Shown: positions 46,140-58,182 of the stretch, one piece after another
Position numbering within the stretch: position 1 is the first letter of the stretch
Layout of the letters: the number at the start of each line of letters is the position of its first letter
Source: Sciurus carolinensis
Lineage: Eukaryota > Chordata > Mammalia > Rodentia > Sciuridae
DNA: 64,000 bases
Reading direction: 5' to 3'
Assembly: GCF_902686445.1 (NCBI RefSeq)
Contig: NC_062221.1
Location: 39,200,575 to 39,264,574 of the forward strand
Made by a program: the position numbers and the translations under genes
The notes under the pieces: generated by a model
Databases searched by the model: none
Told to the model about the DNA's origin: nothing
What the model saw: only the letters and a program-made list of their open reading frames with translations

Positions 46140-46830
46140 CAAATATTTATTACCCCAGAGAGTGTATTAGTCCCTGGATATACAATGTGAATCAAAATAT
46201 ATGCAGACTCTGTCCTCAGAGGAATAATATTCTAGCAGGGAAGATAGATATCCTAGGAATTTCCAAAACACAATTGCAAGTGTGATTTTTACTCAAGTGA
46301 GTGTAATTTTAGGTACTAGACACTGAAAACATGGGTTTTGACTGCAAAAGGCATGGGAGAATAAGTGAGTTCAAACTATGAAATATGAATAAGAATTAAC
46401 CAGATGACATGGGAACAGAAGAGTTCCTAGGCAGCAGGAGTAGCAAATGCAAAATTCCAATAGGAAGAATTAACTGTGAAGAAATCAAGAGTGGAAAATC
46501 TGAGTACACAAAAGGGTTCAGGGTGCAGAGGAAGGCTGCAAAGATGGGGACTTGATCATATAGAGACTTGCAGTGTATGTTGGGATGTGGCATTTAACTT
46601 AAGGTCTATGGTTCTGACAGAGGATTTTAAGCAAGGGTGGCTCCATGATAAATATTGCATTTAAAAAATACATACAGCTTTAGCTACAGTGTGGAAAGAA
46701 GATTGGAATTGAGACAAGTGGAAGGTGGTGGAGGAGTCAGGAGCCTGTCCAGTAACCAGGTGAGAGAGTTGAACCAGGTGGTGATAATGTTGAAGAGAAA
46801 GGAACAGATTTAAGAGATGGGGGAGAAATC
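46140..46830. mobile_element. Ancient L2-class repeat
   Basis: It begins 'aatatttattaccccagaga', continues 'gactctgtcctcagaggaat' and 'atattctagcagggaagata', then 'gatggggacttgatcata', 'ggattttaagcaagggtggc' and 'aaccaggtgagagagtt'. The wording matches an old repeat also present at 3838-4660. Open frames inside are relics or chance. Confidence 0.45.
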
Positions 46831-49060
46831 AACATCAATCAATAACTACATCTGGAACATGAGAAAGCATAGTGGCACAAGCAGACTCTATGTTTCAGCT
46901 TAGAAATTAGATGGTGTGCCATCATTGACAAAGGAAAAGGAATAATTCATTGGTAGTTTGTTGAATGTTGAGCTGATGGTGGTAGGGAGGTCCATGAATT
47001 TTGCCTTGTGGTACCTGGGAAGCCTCCAGATTCTTAAATTTTAGCTTTGACTCTTTGACAGTTTCTGCCTCCAACCTACTTCAGCTTTTTCCATTCCAGG
47101 TTCAATTCTTTTCCTGTGGGGGGTGGGGAAAGCTTCACAGACCCAGAGGGCCAATTGCTATTGTCCAGAGTCATTTACTGGACATGTCCTTTGGCCCTTA
47201 TATTTGACCTCTCCCTTCTGCAGATCTCAGAACAAGCACAACTGCCCAGAATGGACTTCACCTGGCCCAGGTGTTCTGGGTTTGCAATCTTAACTCAAAC
47301 CTTGATGAGTGAACCCTTCCTACACTGATTGGTCATTCTGCTGCTCTGTCCTTGCTGGAACTCTTGCTAGTTCAGCTGCGTAAGCACTTTCTCCCATCCT
47401 CCTGCTCCCGCACCCATCTTCTTCATCTTCTTACAAATTTCCCAGTACATCTTGTGACTGGTACCACATTTTTTATGACTTGTGAAGATTAATAATTTTT
47501 CCTTCCTTCCGCAGATCCAAAAGGAACTTCCTTCCTCAGAAACATTTCATTAGATCCTTAAGTGAAGCTGCAAACCTGGAAATTATACACCAGATGGCAC
47601 CAAAACATTATATTCTAAGAGTTAATGCCTTTCTACACTTCAAGGGAAAAAATTAAAACCTTCCACTATTTTGAGATTACAAAGTACAGTTCCAGATGCA
47701 GGTTCAACATGAATTAAAATTCTTCCCAGAATATGTGATGTTGGATTTACCCATTGAAGTGGCAGGGAACGTTTCTCAGGAATAGATCTTTATTTTTTCC
47801 TCTTTTGACTCAGACCAAGGACTATGATGGACATTATAAAGTGAGTGACATGAATATTCTCAGGGAACCTGTCATTTTCACTCTGTGTTTGCTTCCTTGT
47901 CCTTTTCTTGGTGCAGAAGCTCAGTTACAGAACTTTGGTTTGTCAAGAATAGAAATACAATAGCTTCCTTTTTACCAAAATATCTAATATAAGAGAAAAT
48001 AAATCAGCATCCAGTATTGTAGCTAAACATAGGAGTAAAATTAACTATTTTTTCATTTAAAAATGTAATTACTATTTTTCTCCCATTTTAAAATTAAATA
48101 TCATTGGTATAACAAAAAATAGCATTAAAGACCACTTTAATTATTAAAATAGTTAATAAAATTAATAAAATTCATCTTTGTATTATGTTTTAACCACAGA
48201 AAAAAATTTTGTTCAATCAACATAATTAATAGTTGATGGTACTGATGATATAGTTTAAGAAACTTAGGGCTTTTAAAACGTTAGCAATATTGTAATGATT
48301 GAAAGAATAACACTCCTCTGATAATGTGACACATTTTTCTAGGTAATCAGGCATCCATTTGGGCAAAATTTGATCAAAAATTCTTGTGAAGAAAAGTCTG
48401 TAAGGAGTTGTTCTTTCAAATTTGGAAATTTGATCAATGATTTTGCCAGGGTAACAGGATGTAGATGAAGAGAGAGTAAATATTAACTTTTATTATTTTT
48501 CTTCTTCTTTGGGAAGGAAGAGAAAAAGGATTCATGAGAAAATATACAGCATAAAGTGAATGTAGAAGATGATGCCAAATTAAGAAATAAGTTGATGCTA
48601 TTAGTTTTGTGTATACATTTTATAAAATTTTGTATGCATTTATTTTTGTAATATTTTTGCCCAGAATGTTAGCCTACACATACATACAGTACGTTAATGT
48701 TCCATCTTTTATAAAGGTGTGTGAGTGTAAGGAGGGGAGTGCTGGATTTTTCCACTGCACAAAATAGAATGTGTCTTGCTCCAGGGTTTGGATGAATGTC
48801 TGGCTGCTTCCCTACCCCTGGGGAGTCATCTGAATGTCCACAGTTCCCAAAGTGCTTTGGGATCACTTAGGCTAAAAGATGCTGTTTATTGTGAAGCTAT
48901 CTCATTTTATTCCCAAAGGAATTTCGTCATTTGTATTTGTGAAAACTGTCAGTGTGTCTTTCTCAAAATGCAATTATCTGAAAGAAGTAAACCAACACAG
49001 AGTGGACCCCTTGTCTTCAAAGTCATTTTATTAAGAGTAAATTAGACTGGAAAAATGATA
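46831..49060. other. Unassigned sequence
   Basis: No gene or repeat is recognised. Very AT-rich between about 47980 and 48660. Confidence 0.4.
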
Positions 49061-49116
49061 GTCTAAAATGCATTTTCAATAGATTGCTGTCTAAAATGCA
49101 TTTTCAATAGATTGCT
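49061..49116. repeat. Perfect 28-bp tandem duplication
   Basis: Units 49061-49088 and 49089-49116 are identical (each begins GTCTAAAATG and ends AGATTGCT). Confidence 0.97.
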
Positions 49117-50526
49117 GTCAGGCTTGCTACCTGTCAAACAGAGAGGCCTGAAGTTTCATAGTGACATATGGATTAGCCCAGTCTTCCCCGCAGCGTGAAA
49201 ACAAAAGACAATTGGTGATGCATGGGGCAAACTCATCTTAAAACAGAGATATCAACAAAGGAATATGACAGCATGAAAAGACAGAGTGCAGTCTGCTGTC
49301 CACATTTGCAAAGAGATTCTGTCTGAATCCATAACTTCAATACACTCTGAGACAGAAAAAGAGAAAATACACATTAAGTGTAATTGTTCATTGGGTACTT
49401 CGTTTCAGCAAATGCTGAATTTCATTCTCTAAAATGGGGACTGAGTGGGAACAATGGATAAAATTGATGCCATTATAAAAAGTTATTATGAAAAAACATA
49501 TGGAATTAGAATTATTTGATTTTTAAAAATCACCCATAATAGAGACCTGAATGTTCAAATTTCTCATCCACTAATCAGTCCAAAAAGAAAGGCTTAGAGT
49601 TACAAAAGAATCTCAACAACAAAAATTCTTTTCACAGTTGGAACTTTAAGCTAGACCAGTTAGGGCTTTTAGTTCAGTGTTTGTTTAGGAAAGAAGTGCA
49701 TATCAAAGTTAAAGAAATCATTCAGATCTGCTTGGGTCCGGGAAAATACAGTATGGATTTTTTTTCTTTAACATCCCATGTGAACAATCACATAGAACAC
49801 TTGTCTGACCAGTAACTTTCAATTAAATAGAAATGAAAGTTCCTCTAATAGCCATTTTAATCCACACATCCTAAGGGACTAGATAAACAAATGTAATAAC
49901 ACAATGTAAAAGTTAGTGCAGGAAAATGGTATATTAAATTACGGAAGATGTTTGCTTTCTAAGTTTAGGATTAGAGGCTCTAAAGCCAAAGTAAGATACT
50001 TTGGGAGTTAACACCATGCCCACTGGAGAACAATGTGGAGCTCTGTTGGAGAAGTTTAGAAAAAGGTACTTTCAGGGTATCCTAAAGGAATGGGCCTATG
50101 GAACAGGGGTAAGTGATGAGCATTATTTTATCCAGTCATCACCTGTGAGATGATTTCCTCACCTGGGATAGAGCTGTCTCTGCAAAAGGAATAGGTCAGT
50201 TCCATACAGAGGGTCATTTAAGGGGAATTGGAAGACCCAATGGGGTGCCATGGTACTCAGAGATCCTAGGATTAGTCATTCCTTGAAGACCTACTATAAG
50301 TGTTCCTTTTTCACGAGTATTTTACATAAAAGGAGGAGCATATTTTCTAGTTGCTCTATTAGGATTGTTTACCAAATCCATGTCTTAGAGATTTGAAAAA
50401 CAGGGCAACCAAATTTGGGGGTAGCCTTTGACTGAGCCAGAGTTTCAAATATATGAGGCACTACGTCAGAAGCCATGGGGACTTGGGAGGATCTGAAGGT
50501 GTTAGATTCAGTAGGGAAATGGTAAA
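49117..50526. other. Unassigned sequence
   Basis: No gene or repeat is recognised. Confidence 0.4.
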
Positions 50527-50529
50527 AAA

Positions 50530-50568
<39 letters not shown>

Positions 50569-50569
50569 G
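50527..50569. repeat. (AAAT)n microsatellite
   Basis: About ten uninterrupted AAAT units. Confidence 0.97.
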
Positions 50570-51895
50570 GGACATTGAAGAAAGCATTTCCCAAATCCAC
50601 AATTTTTCTGTTAGGTAGAGTTGTACCTGGAGAATGTATTTGTTTTAATACTATAGAGAGTTAAACATACATAGAAAATTACAAATGAGTAAAATAAATA
50701 TGTTGGCTCTTTTAATATCATTTCTATGCTTGTATTTTCATTTAATGTCCCTTTGCTTTCTCTATTGATTGTATCTCTTTTCAATAAATGTCTCTCTTGC
50801 AAGAGCCCATAAGAATTGGCTTCGATTTCTCATTTTAAGGGGTATAAATTCACATCCCAGAAACCTCAGTGTGTATTGTTCTGCTGTAATTATTGATGGT
50901 TTTGTTGCTATTAGAGTTGTCCTTGTTCTTGTGCTAATGTGTTTCATTATATTATTACCTTAGCATTAGCACACTGTGGTAGATAAGATTCTTTTTAGTT
51001 ACATGAAACAGATCATAATTGATTATTATCATAAGGGTTTATTTTGCTCTGAGAATAGCCCAGGGATCAGCTATGCTGGACAGTTTCGGTGGCTCTTGGT
51101 GTCATCTGAGTGTAGACGATCTCTCCTTCTGCTCCTCTATTTTTGGCATATGATTTTTATACAAGAGGTCATCTCATGAATCCAAAATGCTCGGTCTCTA
51201 GCCTTCCCTGAGCATCACAGTTTGAAGAAGAAAGCAACAGGGGGAGGGGGTTGTGTCCTCTCCAAGAAGGCAAAACTTCCCAGATACCCTTAGTCATCTT
51301 CTGCTTACATTTTGCTAGCCAGAACTTGCCTGATGACCACTGTACCTTGAGGATCAGTTTTTGGCTGGCACAAAACCAGATTTTGGGTTGTATGGAGGAA
51401 GAAGAGACTAGGTATTGGTAGGTAACTGGCAGACTGTATTCCACACTGACATCTCAGAGAATGCATGTAGAGTGGAATAAGAAGATGCACTTTTAAAAAA
51501 ATCCAATTCAACTGTTTAGAATATAAAGAAAATATATTGGCAGGAAATACAGACCAATAGAAGAAGGATGGTTAAAAATTCTACTTGGGGATATGAAGAA
51601 TTTTATATTGGCCCAAGTGCACTAAGAGTTGTTTTTATTTTTATTTTTTTAATTGAGTTTGGCTGTTTAGAATGAAGAGAGAGAAACACAGAACAACAAA
51701 GGAATAGAAAAAGAGAATCATGGCTCATTCTTTCATTATGTTTGAAAACCAAAGATAAGCTGGTGAATTTTATCTGTCTGTTCCACACTTGGAATGACGA
51801 AGAGCAAAGGCAGCCATGACTGGCCAAATCTGGCTTGACACTTTACAACCTGTTATGACTTGGCCGGTAACTGAGCTTCTAAAATTCATGTGTTG
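50570..51895. other. Unassigned sequence
   Basis: No gene or repeat is recognised. Confidence 0.4.
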
Positions 51896-52025
51896 GTGAA
51901 ATGGAGACAACAACCATTGTTATCTTATCCTATCTTATTGGCTTATAGAATTAAATGATATAATGCTATAACATATAACAGTCCATCAAAATGTGTTAAA
52001 TAGCAGCAGCATTAGTATCATCATT
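51896..52025 (+). mobile_element. MIR SINE tail
   Basis: 'atggagacaacaaccattgt', 'gaattaaatgatataatgct' and 'aaatagcagcagcattagta' track the MIR 3' end. Confidence 0.6.
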
Positions 52026-52074
52026 CATCTTACAACTACAGACTGGGAATTATTTCATTCTTTCTGGCCCAATC

Positions 52075-52235
52075 CTCACAGCAGTTCTTTGTCACCTTGA
52101 ACAAGTCATTTTAATTTTAGGCCTTCAATTTTTCTTCTTCAGTAAAGTGAATATAATAATACCAACCTCATGGGCTAGTTATAGCAAACAAATGGCAGAA
52201 TTATATAAAAAGTTCTTTAAATAGGGAAATGTTTT
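52075..52235 (+). mobile_element. MIR SINE fragment
   Basis: 'caccttgaacaagtcatttt', 'cttcagtaaagtgaatataa' and 'aataccaacctcatgggcta' track the MIR core and 3' half. Confidence 0.65.
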
Positions 52236-52240
52236 ATCTA

Positions 52241-53715
52241 AACAGAAGATAGTAATAGTGTTACTCTACTGTCTAAACATTATTTTCCCTTCCTATTTAT
52301 TATTTTTTTTCTGTCCTACTCTTTACTGGCTCCTTCAGATGAAATTGGCAAAGGATAGGGTAGATAATATTTGGAATCTCTGAAAAAATACAGTCAATAA
52401 TTATGGATAGTATTTCTTCAATGCAGCCATGAGTGCTCAAATATTTATCTACAAGAAACTGAGCCATGGTCTAAAATATTCTTTGTGATTTTTAGCTCAA
52501 ATGGATAAAGAGTGTTTTCAAGCTGTGTGTGCCAGAGATGAACATACTATTCTGACATGTTCTAAATTCTCAGTACTTTCTTTCAAATTTGGAAGAAATT
52601 AAAATTGTCTATCTTTGTAATAAGCAATATCCATTAAAAACAGTCCCAGTTTTCAGAATTCCCAGAGGAGAGTAGGGCAGGACATCTGCCTCTGAAGGTG
52701 GGTGCTGTCACTGGTCTCTGTTACCAACTGCCTCTAGCCCTGGGGTCCTTCCACATACACTTGACCTCGACTATACCACGGTTCCCACAGATTGTCAGCT
52801 TTATTCATTTTAAGTGGTATTCAGTAAGCACTATAGAAATGGTTTCAGTAGGCTATTCCTAATTTTTAGGGTTTACCTAGTTTCCAGCACATTCCTTTTA
52901 TGCCTCCTACATAATTTTCTATTTGTACAATAGATTGAATTCCTATTCCAATTTTCCATAGCTTTACTTAAGGGACACTTAGTACTTGATAACAACCTTT
53001 TTTCCAAATTGATGCATCAGATCTTTTGCTTTTCTGCCATTAATTCTAAACCTTTAAAATGAGGCTGAGTAACCTCAGGCATTTTTCTTTTTCATGAGTT
53101 AAAAAGGAGATTTGTTAATATTTGGCTTCAGTTCTTCTTTGGTTTATTCCTATTTTCTATTCTTTCTTGCCTTCCTTAGGGGCAGGATTCTGATGTCATC
53201 CAGAAGGTCAGCAGGCACTTAGGCAAGGTACAGCAGTGCCTTGGTCCTGATGTGGTCTCTGTGGTTTAGAGCCAATTCTCAAAGACACAGGAGTAGGAAA
53301 CTCAGTTGATAGGATGCCAAGGAAGTGGTTTAAAGCAGGAAATTTTCCAGAGATGGATTTATAAATAAGAAGGTTAATGTACTATCTTATAACACAAAGT
53401 ATTATTTATCATGGCTTTTATGATTGACTATCCTTAGTATTATCAGGCTCACCCTACTTTTTGTGGGACCTGGGGTGAAAGTATAGAGAAACCATTTAAG
53501 TACTTACCATTAATAAATAAAGTTATTAATGGTTGAAGAACAGAGTTCAAAGTCTCCCAATATAAATAAGTGATACATTTTTAAAGAAAAGGAAATGCTA
53601 ATTATCCTGATTTGATCATTATACATTGTATACATGTATCAAATTAGCCCACCACACTCCATAAATATGTGCAATTTTATGTGTCAATTAAAAGTCAATA
53701 ATAAAAAAAATCTCA
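52241..53715. other. Unassigned sequence
   Basis: No gene or repeat is recognised. Confidence 0.4.
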
Positions 53716-53716
53716 A

Positions 53717-53960
53717 ATAAACTGGGCACAGTGGCATACACCTGTAACCTCAGTGATTCTGGAGGCTGAGGCAGGAGGATCACAAGTTCAAAGTCCACCT
53801 CAGCAATTTAGCAAAGCCCCAAGCAACTTAGTAAGACCCTGTCTCAAAATAAAAAATAAAAAGGACTGGGGATGTGGCTCAGTGGTTAAGTGCCCCTGAA
53901 TTCAATCCTTGGTACCAAAAATCAAAAACAAAAACAAACAAACAAACAAACAAAAAAACA
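53717..53960 (+). mobile_element. B1-dID dimeric SINE
   Basis: The B1 part ('ctgggcacagtggcatacac', 'ggaggctgaggcaggaggat') is followed by the ID-like part ('ggactggggatgtggctcag', 'agtgcccctgaattcaatcc') and an (CAAA)n tail. Confidence 0.93.
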
Positions 53961-54028
53961 CAAATATCACAAATATACCTTCGTTTTAATCTAAAAGTAC
54001 AGTTGGAGTTAGAATTTTTTGCTTTTAA

Positions 54029-54252
54029 CCAGGCACTGTGACACACCTCTGTAATCCAGCTACTATGGAGATTGAGGCAAGGGGGTGGCAAGTTTGAGAC
54101 CAGACTGGGCAATTTAAGAAGATCCTATTTCAAAATGATATAAAAAAGGTCTGTGATTGTAGATCAATGATAGAGTGCTTCCCTAGCATGGGTTCAATTT
54201 CTAGTCACAGATAAATAAACAAACAAACAAGAAAACAAACAAATAAATAACT
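54029..54252 (+). mobile_element. B1-dID dimeric SINE, older copy
   Basis: Divergent B1 part ('ggcactgtgacacacctctg', 'gagattgaggcaagggggtg') and ID-like part ('gatcaatgatagagtgcttc', 'atgggttcaatttctagtca') with a (CAAA)/(AAAT) tail. It lies about 70 bases from the younger copy in the same orientation. Confidence 0.85.
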
Positions 54253-56767
54253 CTCTGCTTTCCTTGTAAGAAGGAACCAGTCTCATATCTCCCAGTTGCT
54301 TCATTCCCATACTCTCCACACCCAGTGAAGACCCTCATATCCTTGTTGTGAACACCCCAGGCTGCATAAGCACAAGTTCAATCTATACCCCAAATAAACA
54401 CCTACCCACTACTATGCCTGCCTCTGGGAAGTGGGACCCAGGGTGGCCCAAGACAGACTCTGCAGTCAAATTTGGAGCCATTTGGGCAGGGATATCTAGA
54501 GTCCTGGGTACCCAGCTTCTGATGCTAAATAGGAGATCAATCCTAGAATGGTGACTGTGATGAAAAGAGGGCCAGAGTAAGGTTTTTTAAAGTACTGGGC
54601 CCAGGACAGGGGTTTCTTGCCAGGTTTTAAGAACAGACTGAATATCAGTGTCTAGGATGTTAAACTCAGTGGTAGATAGCTTCTGGTGAGGTGGGGAACG
54701 ATGTTAAATGGAAAGTCAAAAGCCTTTGAGAATATTCTCTCAGTTCTCAGGTTCCATCTCTACAAATGAATCACTTCTCCGATGAATAAAGCATGTGTAC
54801 ATATTGAATTCTCTTTCTCTGATTCTCTCTCTTTCTCTCCCCATCCTTCCAAAACCTGTCTCCCTCTCCATTCCACCTACAGGGCTTTGTATTCACTGTC
54901 AAATTCTTTTCCTTATTTTTTTCTTAATGTGTAAAAAGCTCTCGATATGTATTAATTTGTGTCCATGTAAGTCAGAGTTGTTCTTCTCTTTACAGGTATG
55001 TGCATGTGAGGCATACAAGACGGGCAAAAGCCAAATCCCTGGTTTGGGACAGTTGTCAATGGCAGGGTAGTCTCCTGACAGAATGCTGGCAGCTCATGAA
55101 GGGAAACCCTCAGCAGTTGCAGTCGCCATGGGAGGAGCTGCTGGGGAAACTTGGACACATGCAATGTTTCTCAGGCCTGGTCGTTAGCTTGAGGATGAAA
55201 ATTCAGCTTCCATTCAGGTCCTGGATGCTTGAACAATGTTATGGTTTCTCTGCTGAAAATATTTTTCATTTTGCATGGTTTTAACAGCTTTGACCCTCTC
55301 TTCCCTTTTTCATTAAACTCTCTGCTCTCATCCTCTTCCTTTTCATCTCTACTCCTTGCTTCAGAAAAGGAGAGTCTTTATCTTTCAAGCAAATGTTTTA
55401 TCCATTATATGAATTCACTGTGTCCTCAAGGCTTAAATCTTTGGAAGCAAAGTCAGGAAGAAGGTAGACTGGGTATTTTTTTTTTTCCTTTCTCTTTGCT
55501 TTCACCCAATTATGTTGCTCTCCTGGGTAACATAGCCAGCATGGAGCAGGTGCTTCTCTGTAGGTTGACATGAAGGTAGGAAGTACACTGTCTGCAAAAG
55601 GAAAATATGTTGGTGATTATGTCAAAACACAACCTGGGATTCAATTCATCATGCTGCTGGAAGACTTGACTATAACCACTCCGTGGCCAGGAATTCTGTG
55701 CTATTCCTATTGATCTAGGTAGCTATCTTGGCTGTCACCTGCAGTGCCTGTCATATTCACTAAGGGATCAGGAGGTGTCACAATTTTATCCCAAATGATG
55801 GCCTGTTGCCACCATCTTAGAAGAACTTCAAAGACCCCTAGTATGAATGCACCCTTGGGGTTTTAGGTCAGCAGGTTTTAAAAGATCCTCTTGAATAATC
55901 ATCCTGTCCTTCCCCCCAAGTCCTATTTCTCCAGATAATCCAGGGTCAGTAGCAGCAGCAGAATGCCAGCAGCAGTCACATATGTACAAGTCAAGCTTCT
56001 CTCCATCTGCTTCCTCCTTAGGGAAAATCTAACGCTAAAATGACTTTCTAAGGGCAGGGAGGGGGGGAGCACAGCTGCTGTCACCACTATCCTTGTAGAG
56101 TTGCGCGGAAAAAAAAAAGCAACCAAAAAACCCTTCCTCTTCCCTTAAGCTCTAGTTTCTCTTGGACTCATTTTGAATGGCAGCAATGATTCACTTTGCT
56201 GCCTCCAGCAGCACCTCCTTCGCTGCTCTGGCCCCCACCCGTTTGTCTTCTGGACCTGGGAGCCAGCAACACAAGACTATTTCCATCTCAGGCATCTGAG
56301 TTTCCGATCCGGCTGGTGTTTTAGGTTAGTCTAAGAGTGAGGACGAAGTACTTCACATTTCTTTGAAGTTATACTGCCACTTAGATGATGGGCAGAGAAG
56401 AGGTGCTGATGCGGCAAAGCCAGAATCAAAGTGCAGGGAACTCTGGAAGGAAATGCTATTGCTGTCTCTGAGCACCCTGGTGTGATTCTGGGATCTTAGA
56501 AGCAGGAACACTGGAGAAATCTGGCAAATTCATCATGTTTCTCTGTCTAATGATGAAACAATGACACATAGAATCACTTTTTATTTCTTTAGCCCTTGAA
56601 AATACTATTATAGATTGGCTGAGTGATCTGTTTTTTTTTTTTTACATTAGCACCTTGATTTCCAGAGGTGCTCCAACTTTAAAAAATTCTAATTTTATAT
56701 TAATAACTCTTGGTTTGTTGTGCTTAGCTTGTGTAATTTTATTCTTCTTCAGAAATAAAGTGTAATT
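54253..56767. other. Unassigned sequence
   Basis: No gene or interspersed repeat is recognised. A slightly GC-richer patch at about 56190-56330 does not amount to a CpG island. Confidence 0.4.
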
Positions 56768-56880
56768 CTAATTCAGTGGGTTTAAATGTAGGGCCTGGAC
56801 ATCATTATTATTTCAGTCTTTTGCAGGTGATTCTATTGTTCAACCAGGACTGAGATCTGCTGATTGAGAATCTGTAAGGT
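56768..56880 (+). mobile_element. MER5A-like fragment
   Basis: 'ttctaattcagtgggtttaa', 'gggcctggacatcattatta' and 'gcaggtgattctattgttca' match the second half of MER5A. Confidence 0.55.
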
Positions 56881-57104
56881 TGTTTCACTCTAAAATGTTA
56901 TTTTATGAGTCTAAGTTTTGCTAACAAGTTACTAACAGCAACTCATTCATTGGTATCTTGCTCTGTAGTATACCAGTATGTAGTTGCATATTTTATTTAA
57001 TTGTACACTTTATTTTCAGAACAACAATTCATTAGAATTAGAATATAGGGAAAATGGATTATTTCCTTGTGACTTAATAATATCATGATATATTAAGTTT
57101 GTAT

Positions 57105-57215
57105 GGTCCTTTGCATTTATCAACAAATTTTATGTCATTTCATTTAATTCTCAAAATGATTCCACAGAGTCAGTGTGCTGCCACTTGTAATGAAATGGAG
57201 GAACAATTTCTGGAA
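57105..57215 (+). mobile_element. MIR SINE fragment
   Basis: 'ttatgtcatttcatttaatt', 'ctcaaaatgattccacagag' and 'tgaaatggaggaacaa' follow MIR order. Confidence 0.5.
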
Positions 57216-58146
57216 AACTTCATGAGGTATGTTATCAGTAATGTGGCTTTTGTCTCTCTGTTCTAGTCCACTTTAAGTTCCCAGCAAGAGGTCACATTCG
57301 AGAGTGTGAAAACATGAAGAAGTGTGAAGCTCATCCCTTCTACCTCATGTGAATGGGAAGGAGTACGGGCTAGGAAGTGAGGGAAGGTAATTGTTCAGGA
57401 GGGTATGCATGGTTTTGTTTCTTGGAATGAAAACCCTAGGATGAGGGCATCTACAGGAATGGTGGTCATTCCAAGGGACCACCATTGAAAGCAGATCTGT
57501 ATACTGACCTCCTGTGGGAACATAGGCATAGATTAAAGGCAAGAACAGGAGATAGTTGTGCAAAAGGATGAAGATGAGATCTCTTGGTCTCATGAGGAAA
57601 GCTAAGGTAGCTCTGTTGAGGGTCAGTGAGATTTCTCTGAGGCTACAGGATGGAGAATGTGGAGGAGACTCTGTGGAATCAGCAAATGCCAGAATAGGGT
57701 CAAATTGTCAGAGAAGGGCTCTAGGCTTCTGGATTTTCTAACTGTTTTCTCTTTACTAAACCTCACCTACTTTAGGTCTTTCCTATATGGACACTGGCTT
57801 AGATTAAGTAACAGATGGATAATTTAAATAGAGAGGGATTCAAATAGAGAGGGATAGAACAGGAATACTGTGTTATCAGACAGGCCTAGTTCAGTTTCAG
57901 CACTCTCTAGTTAGAGTTCCTCGAACAATTCACTTAGCATCTCCGAGCTGAGAATCTCTTCAGCATCAGACATTTACATCTAGTTCTTACATCTAGCTCT
58001 TTACTACATAACTCTGCTTACTAGTTTGGTCTCTATGGGTCATTGCATTAGCTTCAGTGCCTAGTACAGTCAGGTCACAGTAAACACAAAACACACAATT
58101 GTAGAATAAATTGTATGGATGGCTCTGCCTTCCTAGTTTTAATTAC

Positions 58147-58147
<1 letters not shown>
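57216..58147. other. Unassigned sequence
   Basis: Includes a short 16-nt tandem duplication near 57826-57857 (AAATAGAGAGGGAT repeated). No gene is recognised. Confidence 0.4.

Positions 58148-58182
<35 letters not shown>
58148..58182. repeat. (AGT)n microsatellite
   Basis: About twelve uninterrupted trinucleotide units. Confidence 0.97.
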
